A stretch of 64,000 bases of DNA from positions 891,767-955,766 of the forward strand of contig NC_027866.1 of the NCBI RefSeq assembly GCF_000187245.1. Direction: 5' to 3'. Each line of letters begins with the position of its first letter. The first letter of the stretch is position 1. The position numbers and the translations under genes were made by a program. This document shows, one piece after another, positions 29,103-40,200 of the stretch. This DNA comes from Ogataea parapolymorpha DL-1 (lineage: Eukaryota; Ascomycota; Pichiomycetes; Pichiales; Pichiaceae). Below the pieces are notes generated by a model. The model searched no databases and was not told where the DNA came from. It was given only the letters and a program-made list of their open reading frames with translations.

Positions 29103-29209
29103 CGGAGTAACAAGATCGGAAATTTAATTAAAGACGGAAATTGATCGCCGGGAGCTGAGATATTTTTTCATGACTAAGATGAAAAAGTCTCACTATCTAT
29201 TATTTTTCA

Positions 29210-30925
29210 ATGCCGGAAGAAACACCGCTTTTACAAGATCCTTCGGGAGGGTCTGCTGCCATTGTGGCTCGCGAGGTGGCGAAAGATATTGAAGGGGACA
29301 ACACGGATGAGTCGTCCTTGGCGTCTTTTGGGCAATACGGCGCCGTAGAGCTTCAGAAACCAGCTGGTGGAATATCACCCTCACATCTCAAAATTATTTT
29401 GTGCTGCCTTTTTGTCAATGTTTTCTTGTCCTCACTGGACGCTACCATTGTGGCCACTTTACTGAGTGTGATATCCAGCGACTTGAACCAGCTTACAAAT
29501 TCTTCGTGGCTCGCGACGAGCTATTTGCTAGCCTGTGCTGCCTTCCAGCCACTATTTGGGAAAATATCCGATATCTTTGGCCGCAGAAGCATCACCATCA
29601 TCTGTACTGTGCTATTTGGTTTTGGATGCCTACTCTGTGGAGTTACAAGCTCCTTCTGGGTTCTTGTCTTTGGAAGATTCATCACCGGTATAGGAGGTGG
29701 TGGCTTCAACACATTGTCCACAATCACGTTATCAGACGTGATCGCTACTCGTCAAAGAGGTTTATACCAGGGCTATATGAATATAGCGTTTGGCTTTGGA
29801 ACAGCAAGCGGCGGAGTTGTTGCTGGATTTTTCCACCACTACTTTGGCTGGAGGTCAGCATTTTTGGTCCAAGTGCCTATCTGCCTCCTTTCCGCTGTGC
29901 TCGTTTTCTTCTTTTTGGAGCTACCTAAAGGTTCACCAGGTCGTGGACTGGAGGGCCATGGTGTTTGGAAGAAGGTGAAGACGATGGACTTTGTAGGCTC
30001 CTCACTGCTAGTGGCGTCATTGTTGCTTTTAATGTACGCTGCCTCCTCAGGGGGCAAGGAGTTTGCCTATTCAAGTCTGGAGTTCAAGGCTCTACTGGTC
30101 TCGGGTACCATCTTCATGACGCTCTTCTATTTCTATGAGCTGAAAGTGGCTGCTGAGCCTGTTATTCCCGTCCAACTACTGGCCAACAGGACTGTCCTTA
30201 GCTCCTCATTGAACTGCTGGTTCACTTCAATGAACGTGTTTTCCATCATCTACTATGTTCCATTCTACTGGCTTTCAGTGAAAAACATGACATCCATGGA
30301 GAGCGGAATACGTCTGCTTCCAGCTGCAGTGGCCATTTCAGTGGGGTCGCTATATGCCGGTTACAGAATCAAAAAGACTGGAAAGTACCGAGTCGCGATG
30401 CACATGTACGGACTTCTTGCAATTTTGGGAAGCACGCTTGTGTACACGCTCAAGCCGGAGAGTAGCTCATTTTTTGAGTATGCAGTGCTGGTGCCGTCAA
30501 GATTAGGTACTGGTGCCGTGATCACAGTCGACCTGATTGCCATGATTTCTTCTGTCACTACCAAAGAGCAGGCCCTCGTGACTTCGATTCAATACGGATT
30601 CAGATCTACGGGATCAACAATTGGCGTGTCGATTGCCTCTGCAATACTGCAAGGCTTCTTATCGCGTGATTTGCGCAACAATTTTTCTAATCTCACCAAC
30701 GTGCCCCCAGAGTTCAACTCTCCTGAGAAACTCGCTCAGATAATAGATAAGGCACTGCACAGCACCATTTACGCCCACACAAAATGTCCCGAATTCGCCC
30801 GCAATGCAGTCATATCTGCCTACGACTCATCTTGTCATGCTGTCTTCATTTATATTGTGATCACAGCTATTGCGGCAACGGCAAGTACATGGTTTATCGA
30901 GGAAAACAACCTTGAAAATAAATAG
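29210..30925 (+). CDS. Fourteen-span MFS transporter, Vba/Fnx1-like basic amino acid or drug exporter
   Basis: This 571-residue member of the DHA2-type MFS starts at residue ~60 with FVNVFLSSLDATIVATLL, followed by SWLATSYLLACAAFQPLFGKISDIFGRRS (motif A) and GRFITGIGGGGFNTLSTITLSD, the signature of the vacuolar basic amino acid transporters Vba1/2 and S. pombe Fnx1. The N-terminal tail has EETPLLQDP, an acidic dileucine motif ([DE]xxxLL) of the kind that sorts proteins to the vacuole. A vacuolar amino-acid transporter would complement the two lumenal M20 peptidases upstream. A multidrug exporter is the alternative. Its 3' side runs into the CYM1 relic. Confidence 0.85.
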   Translation: MPEETPLLQDPSGGSAAIVAREVAKDIEGDNTDESSLASFGQYGAVELQKPAGGISPSHLKIILCCLFVNVFLSSLDATIVATLLSVISSDLNQLTNSSWLATSYLLACAAFQPLFGKISDIFGRRSITIICTVLFGFGCLLCGVTSSFWVLVFGRFITGIGGGGFNTLSTITLSDVIATRQRGLYQGYMNIAFGFGTASGGVVAGFFHHYFGWRSAFLVQVPICLLSAVLVFFFLELPKGSPGRGLEGHGVWKKVKTMDFVGSSLLVASLLLLMYAASSGGKEFAYSSLEFKALLVSGTIFMTLFYFYELKVAAEPVIPVQLLANRTVLSSSLNCWFTSMNVFSIIYYVPFYWLSVKNMTSMESGIRLLPAAVAISVGSLYAGYRIKKTGKYRVAMHMYGLLAILGSTLVYTLKPESSSFFEYAVLVPSRLGTGAVITVDLIAMISSVTTKEQALVTSIQYGFRSTGSTIGVSIASAILQGFLSRDLRNNFSNLTNVPPEFNSPEKLAQIIDKALHSTIYAHTKCPEFARNAVISAYDSSCHAVFIYIVITAIAATASTWFIEENNLENK

Positions 30926-30984
30926 ACACTATTTATCGATTTATATTTTTATTTTCTACTTTATTTAATTTTTTTCATTTGACT

Positions 30985-33246
30985 GCCTTGATTTCTTTGT
31001 AGCACGCGAAAAATACCATCTTTCCGACAGCCAGGACACAAAAATCGTCTTCAGCATGGCGTGAAAGACAAATCTAGCCGATAGAATGAGGTATTATACG
31101 CTACGCTGTGCGGATTCGAAAAATTCCCCGTGCGCGACCTGTTTTTCAAGATGCTCAACCAATCGCTCGCCGATTACATGAATGCCATGACCGGCCACAT
31201 CTACCTCTCTACCCACTTGCCACCTCACCCGACGGATTTATATAACTTGATTGATGTGTTTGGACATGGCATTGAACCTGCTACTGTTCGAGGACCACTT
31301 CTACCAGGAGGGTTAGCGGCTGGCATACGAGAAAGCCTAAACCGGGCCGGTCCGCTGTGATTCAAGGGCTGGTGTACGACGAGATGAAGCACCAGATGTT
31401 GGATTCTGGGAATTGATCCTTAGTCAGGCTCGAGGAGGCGATCTACCCCTCGCTCCATAACTCCAGGGGGCACTGGCCAAGACGACAAACCTGGTGTATG
31501 AGGATCTACTCGATTCCTACGCCAGACACGATCGTCCGTCCAACAATGCAACGCCTGGTTGTGCGTGGTGGGCCCCGTGGACCGCTTTTGCCGCTGGAAA
31601 GACAGCACAAGGGGTCGTTGACCTCGTACTGTGGCCGGCCGGACGACGTGTAAAGGACCAAAATGGCCGAATTTGCGGGGCAAATATCGATGCGACGATC
31701 CACCGGCGCGCCGTTGGGCTCAACCTGCTGAGCTCGCTTGTGCCGGGGTGGCTCAACAAGGTGGCCCATTCGAGAGACTCAAGTGCGACAGCGTGAATAC
31801 AGGTTTAGAGAGGAGCACGCTTTTCACGGCGACGCCCTGTCTACAGAGCGCATCGACAAGTACATTCTGGACGCTCCCTACTTCCACAATACGATGTCTC
31901 CGGACAATGGGCTGGAAGACAGATTTTTGCCGTAAGCAGCAGTAGTTGAAAAAGAAGATCGAAAGTCTGGACGACAAGGGCAGGCAGGTGCTGTCAGATA
32001 CTGCACAAGCGCGTACAAGCGTGTATTGAAGCTACTGGAGAACCAGAGCAAATAGGAAGACCTCTGAACCTAAAAAACACGGGCGGCACCAAGCTGCGGG
32101 CGAGAGGGCCGCCCAAGACGATCTCGTCTGCCGAGCTGTGGTTGGAGCTGGTGAACGGACTGTCTGACGAAGCTTTGCACGAAATCAAGTCCATGTTGCT
32201 GATCATGGACGAGATCCAGCAGTACACGGGTGAAATCTCGCCAAGGCGTTTTCGCACAGTTCGCCTGACGACGTGGTTATGAACTGGAACTTTGAATCGC
32301 TGCTCGACCTGTGCCATTTGCTGCTTGCAGAGACAAATTCCGACAAACCAGACAAGCTGAGCGTTCTGGTGAAGACCCGTTGAGCGAAGTTAGTGTGACC
32401 GCCAGCAGCGGCCACAGCTACGCACGGGTTTTTGAGTCAGCCAAGCTGCAGCGGCTATTGGGGGAACTGAGCAGGTATCGTTTTTAAACGACCTGCGGGC
32501 TTTGGACGAGCCGAATCGGCTGGAAAAAGTATGTGCTGCACTGAAACAAACTCAAAGCATTTTGCTTTTGGCCTGAAATTTCAAGATTATAGTCACGACT
32601 GCTAGCACAAATGTGTGGACACAGAAGAACCGGTTGCCCGATACGGCGAGCGATTCCAATTGGGGGCACGCAGTGGGTGCGTTGGAGATGGAGATGCAGC
32701 AGGCTGCGCAAGACAGGATTGTTAAGATTGGTGCCCAGGTGAGCTTTGCAGCAGCGGTGGCATCGGGGTCGTCGTATACCTGCGAGGACGGCCCGGTTTT
32801 GCAAATGCTGGCCCAGCTAAGCACGTTCAGACATCTGCACAGCGAGGTCTGCGAAAATGGAGAGGCTTATGGCGGAGGTGCGACGTACGGAGCACAGAAT
32901 GGGATTTTTACATACTTCAATTTCCGCAACCCAAATCCTATAGTCGATCGGAAGGTTTGCGCAGATCATGGGCTCTCTGTCGAGACCGGGCAGATTTAGC
33001 CGAATGATCTGGGACAGGCGAAGCTGAGCATCTTGCAGTGAGCGTGCGCAGCGAAGGCGCCACGAATTTCAATTACGATGTGGACGACGAAATGAAACAA
33101 GCCCGCAGAGAAAGTCTGCTCGATTGTGACTTGCATAGGGCTGCTATTGTGTGACGCAAGTGTTTCCCAACGCGGCTGAGCAATACGATAATTGTGATGA
33201 CCTGGGCGTGGACTGGACCAAGGTTACGCTTGGTTCTAGAGAATAA
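30985..33246 (+). pseudogene. CYM1: Decayed CYM1 (mitochondrial presequence protease) relic
   Basis: Pieces of the M16C protease Cym1/PreP appear in order across all three plus frames. They include IVFSMA ... KTNLADR (~31050), [19 protein letters not shown] then NAMTG (~31100-31190), EDHFYQEG followed by a TAG where the family has Trp (31314-31316), [14 protein letters not shown] (~31370), EAIYPSLHNS (~31430), NLVYEDLLDSYARH (~31490), TMSPDNGLEDRF (~31890), GPVLQMLAQLSTFRHLHSEV and EAYGGGATYG (~32790-32890). The frame changes repeatedly and several stops intervene. The HxxEH zinc motif expected just before TLCG is destroyed, and the N-terminal ~80 codons are missing. An active gene would degrade presequences in the matrix; this copy cannot. 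A functional copy should exist elsewhere in the genome. Confidence 0.88.
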
Positions 33247-34230
33247 TCGGGCTGGGAAGCCCCAATTCGTGGCATTAACAGATATTGTACATATGGAGGA
33301 TAATTGAAATTTGCAGAATTTCAGCTGACTGGTGCTTAGAGGCTCGTGAAAAACTTTGTATGCAGGCTGCGCAGTGCTCGAATCTGACTGGTTTCCATAC
33401 AGTTTCGCTGCATGACAGACCGTGCACGAGGGTATGCACATTCATGCGCGCGAACTCCAAAGAACAAAATCCCGCGTATTCGCACCGGCTTCAGCCGTGC
33501 AATCGGCTATCTCGTATTCTCTGTAGTAGGCTGCAAATTTCTGGATTGAATTTCGACAGTGTTCGCTGCATGAGGGCCCGAAAACCACACCGGACGCTGC
33601 CTTGACATGTTTAGGAAATTGCAAGTGGGGCAGTGACTGGTATTTGAATTGTGTGAACTAAGTGATTTCGCTGGTTGTATCCGTCCCAATTCTGCGCTTG
33701 CGTAGATGGGAATCTATCATGCCAGTCCCGGGAGCAAGCAAAATTGAATATTTTTAGCTGACCACCCCACCCTTATTCTGGGACTTGAATTGCTTTTGGT
33801 CCAAGCGTGGAGTAGGCGCAACGATGGTCGGTAAAGCCCGGATTTTGGGCTGGCAAGCGCGCCGAGAATTGAAGATGTATCACGTACAGCCAGAAATCTG
33901 GGATGTTTCCGCATTTGTGCGAGACGCAGATCATATGTTTGAATAAGGTCTCGGCTAGTAAGTGTTTGCAGAAACGGGACAGAAATGCAGTTTGACAATG
34001 CAGAATTTATGCATGGGGAGATGCGTTTTTCTATACATCCTGCAAACGCATCCTTTGGGTGCCAACATTTTGCTTGTCTCTCAAGCTTGAGAAGCCCCGA
34101 GACCTGCTCGTTTCCAGCAGTATCGAATGAGCCGCATTGTACGATGTCTCTCTTGGTGAGTGAATAAAAAGGCTCCATTTCCTCCCACCTTTGCAGCACC
34201 GTTCCAACTTTTCAAATCCCTAGATACCCC
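33247..34230. promoter_or_regulatory. Long intergenic region before the mucin gene
   Basis: This ~980-bp stretch has no frame with recognisable protein content; the longest (minus strand, ~33720-34180) looks random. It probably includes the promoter of the giant cell-wall gene, with a TATA-like GAATAAAAAGG at ~34162-34172, some 60 bp before the ATG. Long upstream regions are usual for FLO11-like genes. No RNA gene was seen. Confidence 0.4.
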
Positions 34231-37200
34231 ATGCTTTTCCACCTTGTGTTTTCGACTTTGCTTTTGGCAATGTCGGCCTCTGCCGCGGACTGGTGGTGTA
34301 GTCTTGACGGCATCCAGTGTGGAGGTGTTCTCTGGATTGGCCCAACCGACTGTTGCAGCGACGACTACTACTGTCAGTACCAGAGCGAATGGTACTCTGT
34401 CTGTGTGCCGGTGTCAGACACCTCAAATTCTACTAGCTCCAACTCTGGTTCGTCCACTATTTCCGGCTCGACGTCGCTTGTCTCATCTGTCTCCAACTCC
34501 GCCGGCTCTACCAGCTTGACGCAATCAGGTTCGACGCTTACCTCGGTGACTTATTCTTCCGGCTCCGGAGTTAACCCATCTTCCTCTGCCAGTTCTGCCA
34601 GCTCTGGCAGCTCTTCCACCAGCTACCGCAACTCGTCATCGGCCTCTACGGGATCCAGTTCCACCTTGAGTAGCCTCTCGGCCTCTAGCACGAGGTCTGC
34701 ATCCTCGACCGCCGCTTCGAGTTATTATTCTGCTTCGTCCAGACAGACTTCTGGCCAGACTTCTGGCCAGACAACGGTTTCCAGGTCTTCTTCAAGCCAA
34801 AGCTCAGCTTCCAGCCAGGCTTCAAACGGATCCAGCTCTGCTAGCTCTGCTTCAAGTAATGCCTCAAACTCTGCTACCACTGCCAGATCTGCATCAAGTA
34901 ACGGATCAGGCTCGTCCAGCCGTTCTAGCTCTGGCTCAGGTTCTGGATCTAGCACTGCTACCTCAGGTTCTAGCTCTTCCAGCTCTGCTACCTCAAACTC
35001 AGGTTATGCGTCAAGCACCGCCACCTCTAGATCAAGTTATGGATCTACCTCTAGCGGCTCAGGTTCCAGTTCTTCCAGCTCTGCTGTCTCTGGTTCTAGT
35101 GCCCCAACCTCTGGTTCCAGTTATGGATCAAGCTCTAGTGGCACTGGCGCAAGCTCTTCCAGCTCTGGCTCAGTTACGCATCAAGCAGTGCTACCTCTAA
35201 TTCAAATTCTTCCACCTCTGCTAGCTCGAACTCGGGTTATGCATCAAGCGCTGCCACCTCTAGCTCAAGTTATGGATCTACCTCTAGCGGCTCAGGTTCC
35301 AGCTCTTCCGGCTCTGCTAGCTCAGGGTCCAGTTATGGCTCTAGCACTACCCCTGCCTCAAGCTCTTCCAGCTCTGCTGTCTCTGGTTCCAGTGCCGCCA
35401 CTTCTGGCTCAAGTTATGGATCAAGCGCTACTGGCTCTGGCTCTAGCTCTGCTACGTCTGGCTCAGGTTATGCATCAAGCAGTGCTACCTCTAATTTGAA
35501 TTCTTCTAGCTCTGCCACTTCAGGCTCAAGTTATGCATCAAGCACTGTCAGTTCTGGTTCGACCTCTGCCACTTCTGGTTCCAGTTATGGATCAAGCACT
35601 GCCAGCTCTGGCTCTAGCTCTGCCACACCAGCCTCAAGTTATGGATCAAGCACTGCCGGCTCTGGCTCTAGCTCCTCCAGCTCTGCTAGCTCAAATTCAA
35701 GTTATGGCTCTAGCTCTAGCGCTGCCACCTCTGGTTCCAGCTATGCTTCGAGTTCCACTGGCTCTGGTTCAAGCTCTGCCACTTCTGGTTCTAGTTATGC
35801 ATCAAGCACTGCCAGCTCTGGTTCCAGTTATGGCTCAAGTTCCACTGGCTCCGGTTCAAGCTCTGCCACACCAGCCTCAAGTTATGGATCAAGCACTGCC
35901 GGCTCTGGCTCTAGCTCCTCCAGCTCTGCTGGCTCAAACTCAAGCTCAAGCTCTGGCTCTAGCTCTAGCGCCGTCACCTCTGGTTCCAGCTATGGCTCAA
36001 GCTCTTCCAGCTCTGCTACCTCAAGTTCTAATTCTTCAAGCTCTAGCTCAAGTTATGGATCAAGCACTGCCAGCTCTGGTTTGAGCTCTGCTACTTCTGG
36101 TTCCAGTTATGGCTCAAGTTCCACTGGCTCTGGTTTGAGTTCTGCCACCTCAGGCTCAAGTTATGGATCAAGCACCGCAAGCTCCGGTGCAAGCTCTTCC
36201 AGCTCTAGCTCTGCCTCAAATGCGGGCTCTAGCTCTTCCAGCCCTAATTCAAGTTATGGCTCCAGCACTGCCGCCTCTAGCTCAGTCTACGGATCAAGCA
36301 CTGCTACATCTGGCTCAAGTTATGGCTCTAGCTCTAGCTCTAGCTCTGCCTCAGCCACCTCGAGCAATGCCGCTTCTAACGCATCGTCTGCCTCAAGCCA
36401 GTCTTCCACTGCCTCCAACCAAGGATCCAGTGCATCGGCTACCAGCGGAACCTCTTCCGGCTCCAGCTCACAGATTTCCGGCTCCTCGTCTGGCTCCACT
36501 CAGTCGACCTCAGGACTTTCCAGCACTGCTAGCTACAGCTCTGTCCCGGTGACCTCAAGCCAAGCTAGCTCAACTGGTTCTAGTGGATCCTCAGCTTCCA
36601 CCTCGTCCGGCTCTGCAGGCAGCACTTCTGCCAGTGGAGCATCCAATGCATCTAGCGGAGCATCCAGCGGTGCATCCAGCTACGGTGCTTCGAGTGCAAG
36701 CTCTACTTTATCATCCAGTGGTACTTCTGGAAGCTCCAGCGCTCCAAGCAGCAGAGTTTCTGCTTCATCGGCTAGTGCTGGATCCTCGTCTTACCGGAGC
36801 TCCAGTACTTCCAGCGGAGTCTCCAGCCAGAACAGTGCAACTTCTGGCCAGAACTCTGCTTCTAGTGCAACCAGTGCAACGAGTGGTTCGAGCGGTTCTA
36901 GCGGTTCTAGTGGCTCCAGTGTCCTGAACACCAGTTCATACGCTTCCAGCTCTACCAGGGCCTCAAGTGTCGCTTCTGGCACCACAGGCACATCCAGTGC
37001 TTCTAGCCAAGCAGCCAACACTTCTGGCACTGCTTCCAGTGGCAGCTACAGCAGTGCGTCTGGCTCTTCGAATGCTGGCACTGGCCAATCAAGCAGTGCT
37101 TCCACTTCGGCTGGCTCCTCTGGCTCCTCTGGCTCTTCCAGGACCAGCGGCACTTCTAATGGCAGCAGTGCTAGTGCAACCAACTCTAACCAAAGTCAGT

Positions 37201-40200
37201 CTGGCGCCTCCAGCCGCACCCTTGGTCTTTCGTCTGTTGTCTCTAATACTCAATCCAGTGGAACCTCCAGTGGAGCCTCAAGTGGGGCCACCAGTGGAGC
37301 CAGCAGCGGAGCCAGCAGTGGAGTTTCCAGTGGCGCTTCCAGCAGCTCATCTGGAGTCTCTAGCCGACTCAGTGCTACTTCGAGCGGATCCTCTGGCATC
37401 TCTACTTCATCTGGCAGCTCTGGTGCATCCAGCAATGCATCTAGTGGCTTCTCCACTGTGACAGCTTCTGGCTCCAGCTCTGCAACCGGTGCTTCTAGCC
37501 TCACATCTGCTCAGAGCGGAGCTTCCAGCCAAAACTCGGCCTCGAATACTTCCACCACTAGTCGGGCGTCAAGTGTCTCCAGCTACAGCAACACCAGTGG
37601 AGCCAGCCAAAGCGGTGCTTCCAGTGCTACAAGTGGTGCCTCCAGTGCCAACTCTAGCCAAAGTACGGCATCAAGTGGAGTGTCGAGCTACAGCAGTGCC
37701 TCGAATGCCAACTCTAGCCAGACCACCGCCTCCTCTGGCTCCAACTCTGCTTCCTCGTCTGGCCAAACCTCGTCTGGCCAAAACTCTTCCAGTGCCGGCA
37801 ACACCTCTGCCAGAGCCTCCAGTACGGCGGGCACCTCTCAATCAGCTAGCCAGCCTGGCTCCACTGCTTCCAGCACTAATGGCCAGTCATCTGCCGTCTC
37901 TAGCAACACGGGGGCATCCAGTGGGGCATCCAGTGGAGCATCCACGTACGGCTCCAGCAGTGCTTCTGGCTCTAGCCAGATTACTGCAACGAGCGGCGCT
38001 TCCACCTATGGCTCCAGCTCTGCTTCAACAGGCACTTCAGGATACAATTCAAGCGGCTCTAGCGCAACCTCCGGAGCGTCAACTGCAACATCCAACCAAA
38101 ACAGCTCATCCAGCAGTGCTTCGTCTAACGGTTCTAGTTCAGTTGCTGTCTCTACCGCTTCTGGCAGTGTCTCTAGTGGATCTAGTGGAGCTTCCAGTGT
38201 TTCTACCGGCAGCTCCAGTGGTGTCTCCAGCGGTGTCTCCAGTACTGCCTCCAGCGCTATTTCCAACAGCGCTTCAAGCCAGGTCACAGGAGTGAGTACA
38301 TCTAGTGCTGCTTCTAGTGCTTCTAGTGCTTCCAGTGCAACCTCCAGCGATCCTAACACTGCCTCGAGCGGCTTCTCCAACTCCCTCACGGCAACGTCGA
38401 GCGGAGCGGGTAGCTCCTCCAGCAGCACCAACGGATCTAGTGGCTCTAGCAACACTGCTTCCAGTGGTTCTAGCTACGCTTCCGGCCAGACCAGCGTCAC
38501 ATCCAGCGGTTCTACTTACAGCTCTGCTTCCAGCGGCGATCCGTCAGGCGGCTCTAGCCAAAGTACCAGTGCATTGTCCTCTAGTGCCACCAACAGCTCT
38601 GGCCAAACCGCAACCTCAGGCCAAAGTACCAGATCGGGCTCTAGCAGCGCATCCAGCTCTGGCACCAGCTCTGGCACCAGCTCCGGTACCAGCGCCGCCT
38701 CCAGTCTAAGCTCTAGCTTCTCTGGCTACTTCAATACCTCATCCGTCGCTACTCCAACTGCCTCCTCTAGTTCCCGTACCAGCCTCAACTCGATTACCGC
38801 CTCCTCGGCGCCAGATTCGGCTACTAGCTCTAGTGGATCAGTTACCAGCAGCCTGAGCAGTTCCGCTGCCACCTCCCTGACTTCCGAATCTACATCCGGA
38901 CAACCACAGAGCTCCAGCTCGTCTGGCGCCTCAACAGGAGCCTCGTCTGGTGTGACATCCACGGCCACGGACACTGCATCCAGCAGCAGCTCTTCCTCAG
39001 CCACGTCAGGAAGTGGAAACGCCACATCTCTCGCCACATCTTCACAGGCCTCTGGCACAGACCCTGCAAGCTCGACTTCCTCTGCCACGTCCGAAAGTGG
39101 AACTGCCTGCCCAACATGCACATCATCCTCTACCGTGTGCCCAACGTGCACCAGCACCGTTTGTCCTACATGCACTTCCAGCTCTGAGAACACAAGCAGC
39201 AGCTCCGAAGCAAGCACCGTCTGCCCAACGTGCACACTGACTTCTGGCACGCAGTCGCAGACTGAGGCACAGTCCTCGCAGGCTACAAGCGGAGCTTCGA
39301 CAGATTCTGCTTCTGGAGCTTCAACGGGAGCATCCACCGAGGCTACCTCAGCTTCGACTGATCCTACCTCTGCGGAAAGTAGCACTGGAGCTTCGAGCGG
39401 CACTTCAACGGCAGCTGCTACGGGAGCTACTTCGGGAGCTACCTCAGGAGCCTCGTCTGAGACATCTACGGAGTCTGCTACCTCCGCCGGCTCGAGTTCC
39501 ACTGGTGCCAGCTCCACTGTCTCCAACTCCGCTTCCTCCAGCGACCCAAGCTCCACAGGCTCAGAGTCCGCAGGATCTTCCACTAACACTGGAGGATCCT
39601 CGACGGGCACTGGGGGACAGTCTACTGCAGGCACATCTACAGGAAATTCTAGCTCCTCTACTGGAACTGCTTCCACGGGATCTGGCACGTCATCTGCAGG
39701 CTCCTCAGATCCTTCCGCTGGCTCTACAGATAGCTCTGCGGGTTCTACAAACACCTCTACAGGCTCCTCCAGCTCCTCCAGCTCTTCTACTGAATCCTCC
39801 ACAGGAACCTCAAGTGACACATCGGCCTCTGGAACAGGAACTGGAGCCTCGGGTACCTCTGGCTCGTCTTCTGGCTCTGGCACAGACCCTGCTACCTCCG
39901 GCTCGGACTCTTCGTCCCAGACGTCTGGATCCGCAGCATCTGGAGCTTCAAATGTTGCTGACCCAGGAGCTTCGAACATTGCTGACCCAGGAGCAGCTTC
40001 TAACACTGCCTCTGCTTCCAGCTCCGACCCCTCTTCTGCTGGTTCCGGAAACTCTTCCAGCTCCGCTGGCTCTGGCTCTGGCTCTGGCTCTGGCTCTAAC
40101 TCTGGCTCTAACTCCGGCTCCGCTGGCAGCTCTGGCAGCTCCGCCAACTCCGATCCAGAAAACACGGCTGCAAATTCTCAGGCTACTGGTTCTCAGTCAT

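Noticed and set aside
33717..34199. A 160-codon minus-strand frame upstream of the mucin
   Set aside because: Random-looking composition, non-ATG start and overlap with the expected promoter; no family resemblance.
35160..35185. Programmed ribosomal frameshift in the mucin
   Set aside because: No Ty1/Ty3-type slippery heptamer or stall codon is visible, and the exact one-base loss relative to sister repeats fits a deletion or sequencing error better.
35533..36552. Several 100-270 codon plus-strand frames rich in Ala, Leu and Pro inside the mucin repeats
   Set aside because: They are shifted readings of the same repeat units, with no signal peptide or family motif.
38726..40165. A 479-codon acidic open frame on the minus strand of the mucin gene
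   Set aside because: It is the mirror of Ser codon repeats (TCC/AGC read backwards give Glu, Leu, Ala, Pro). It has no domain and lies wholly inside the plus-strand gene.
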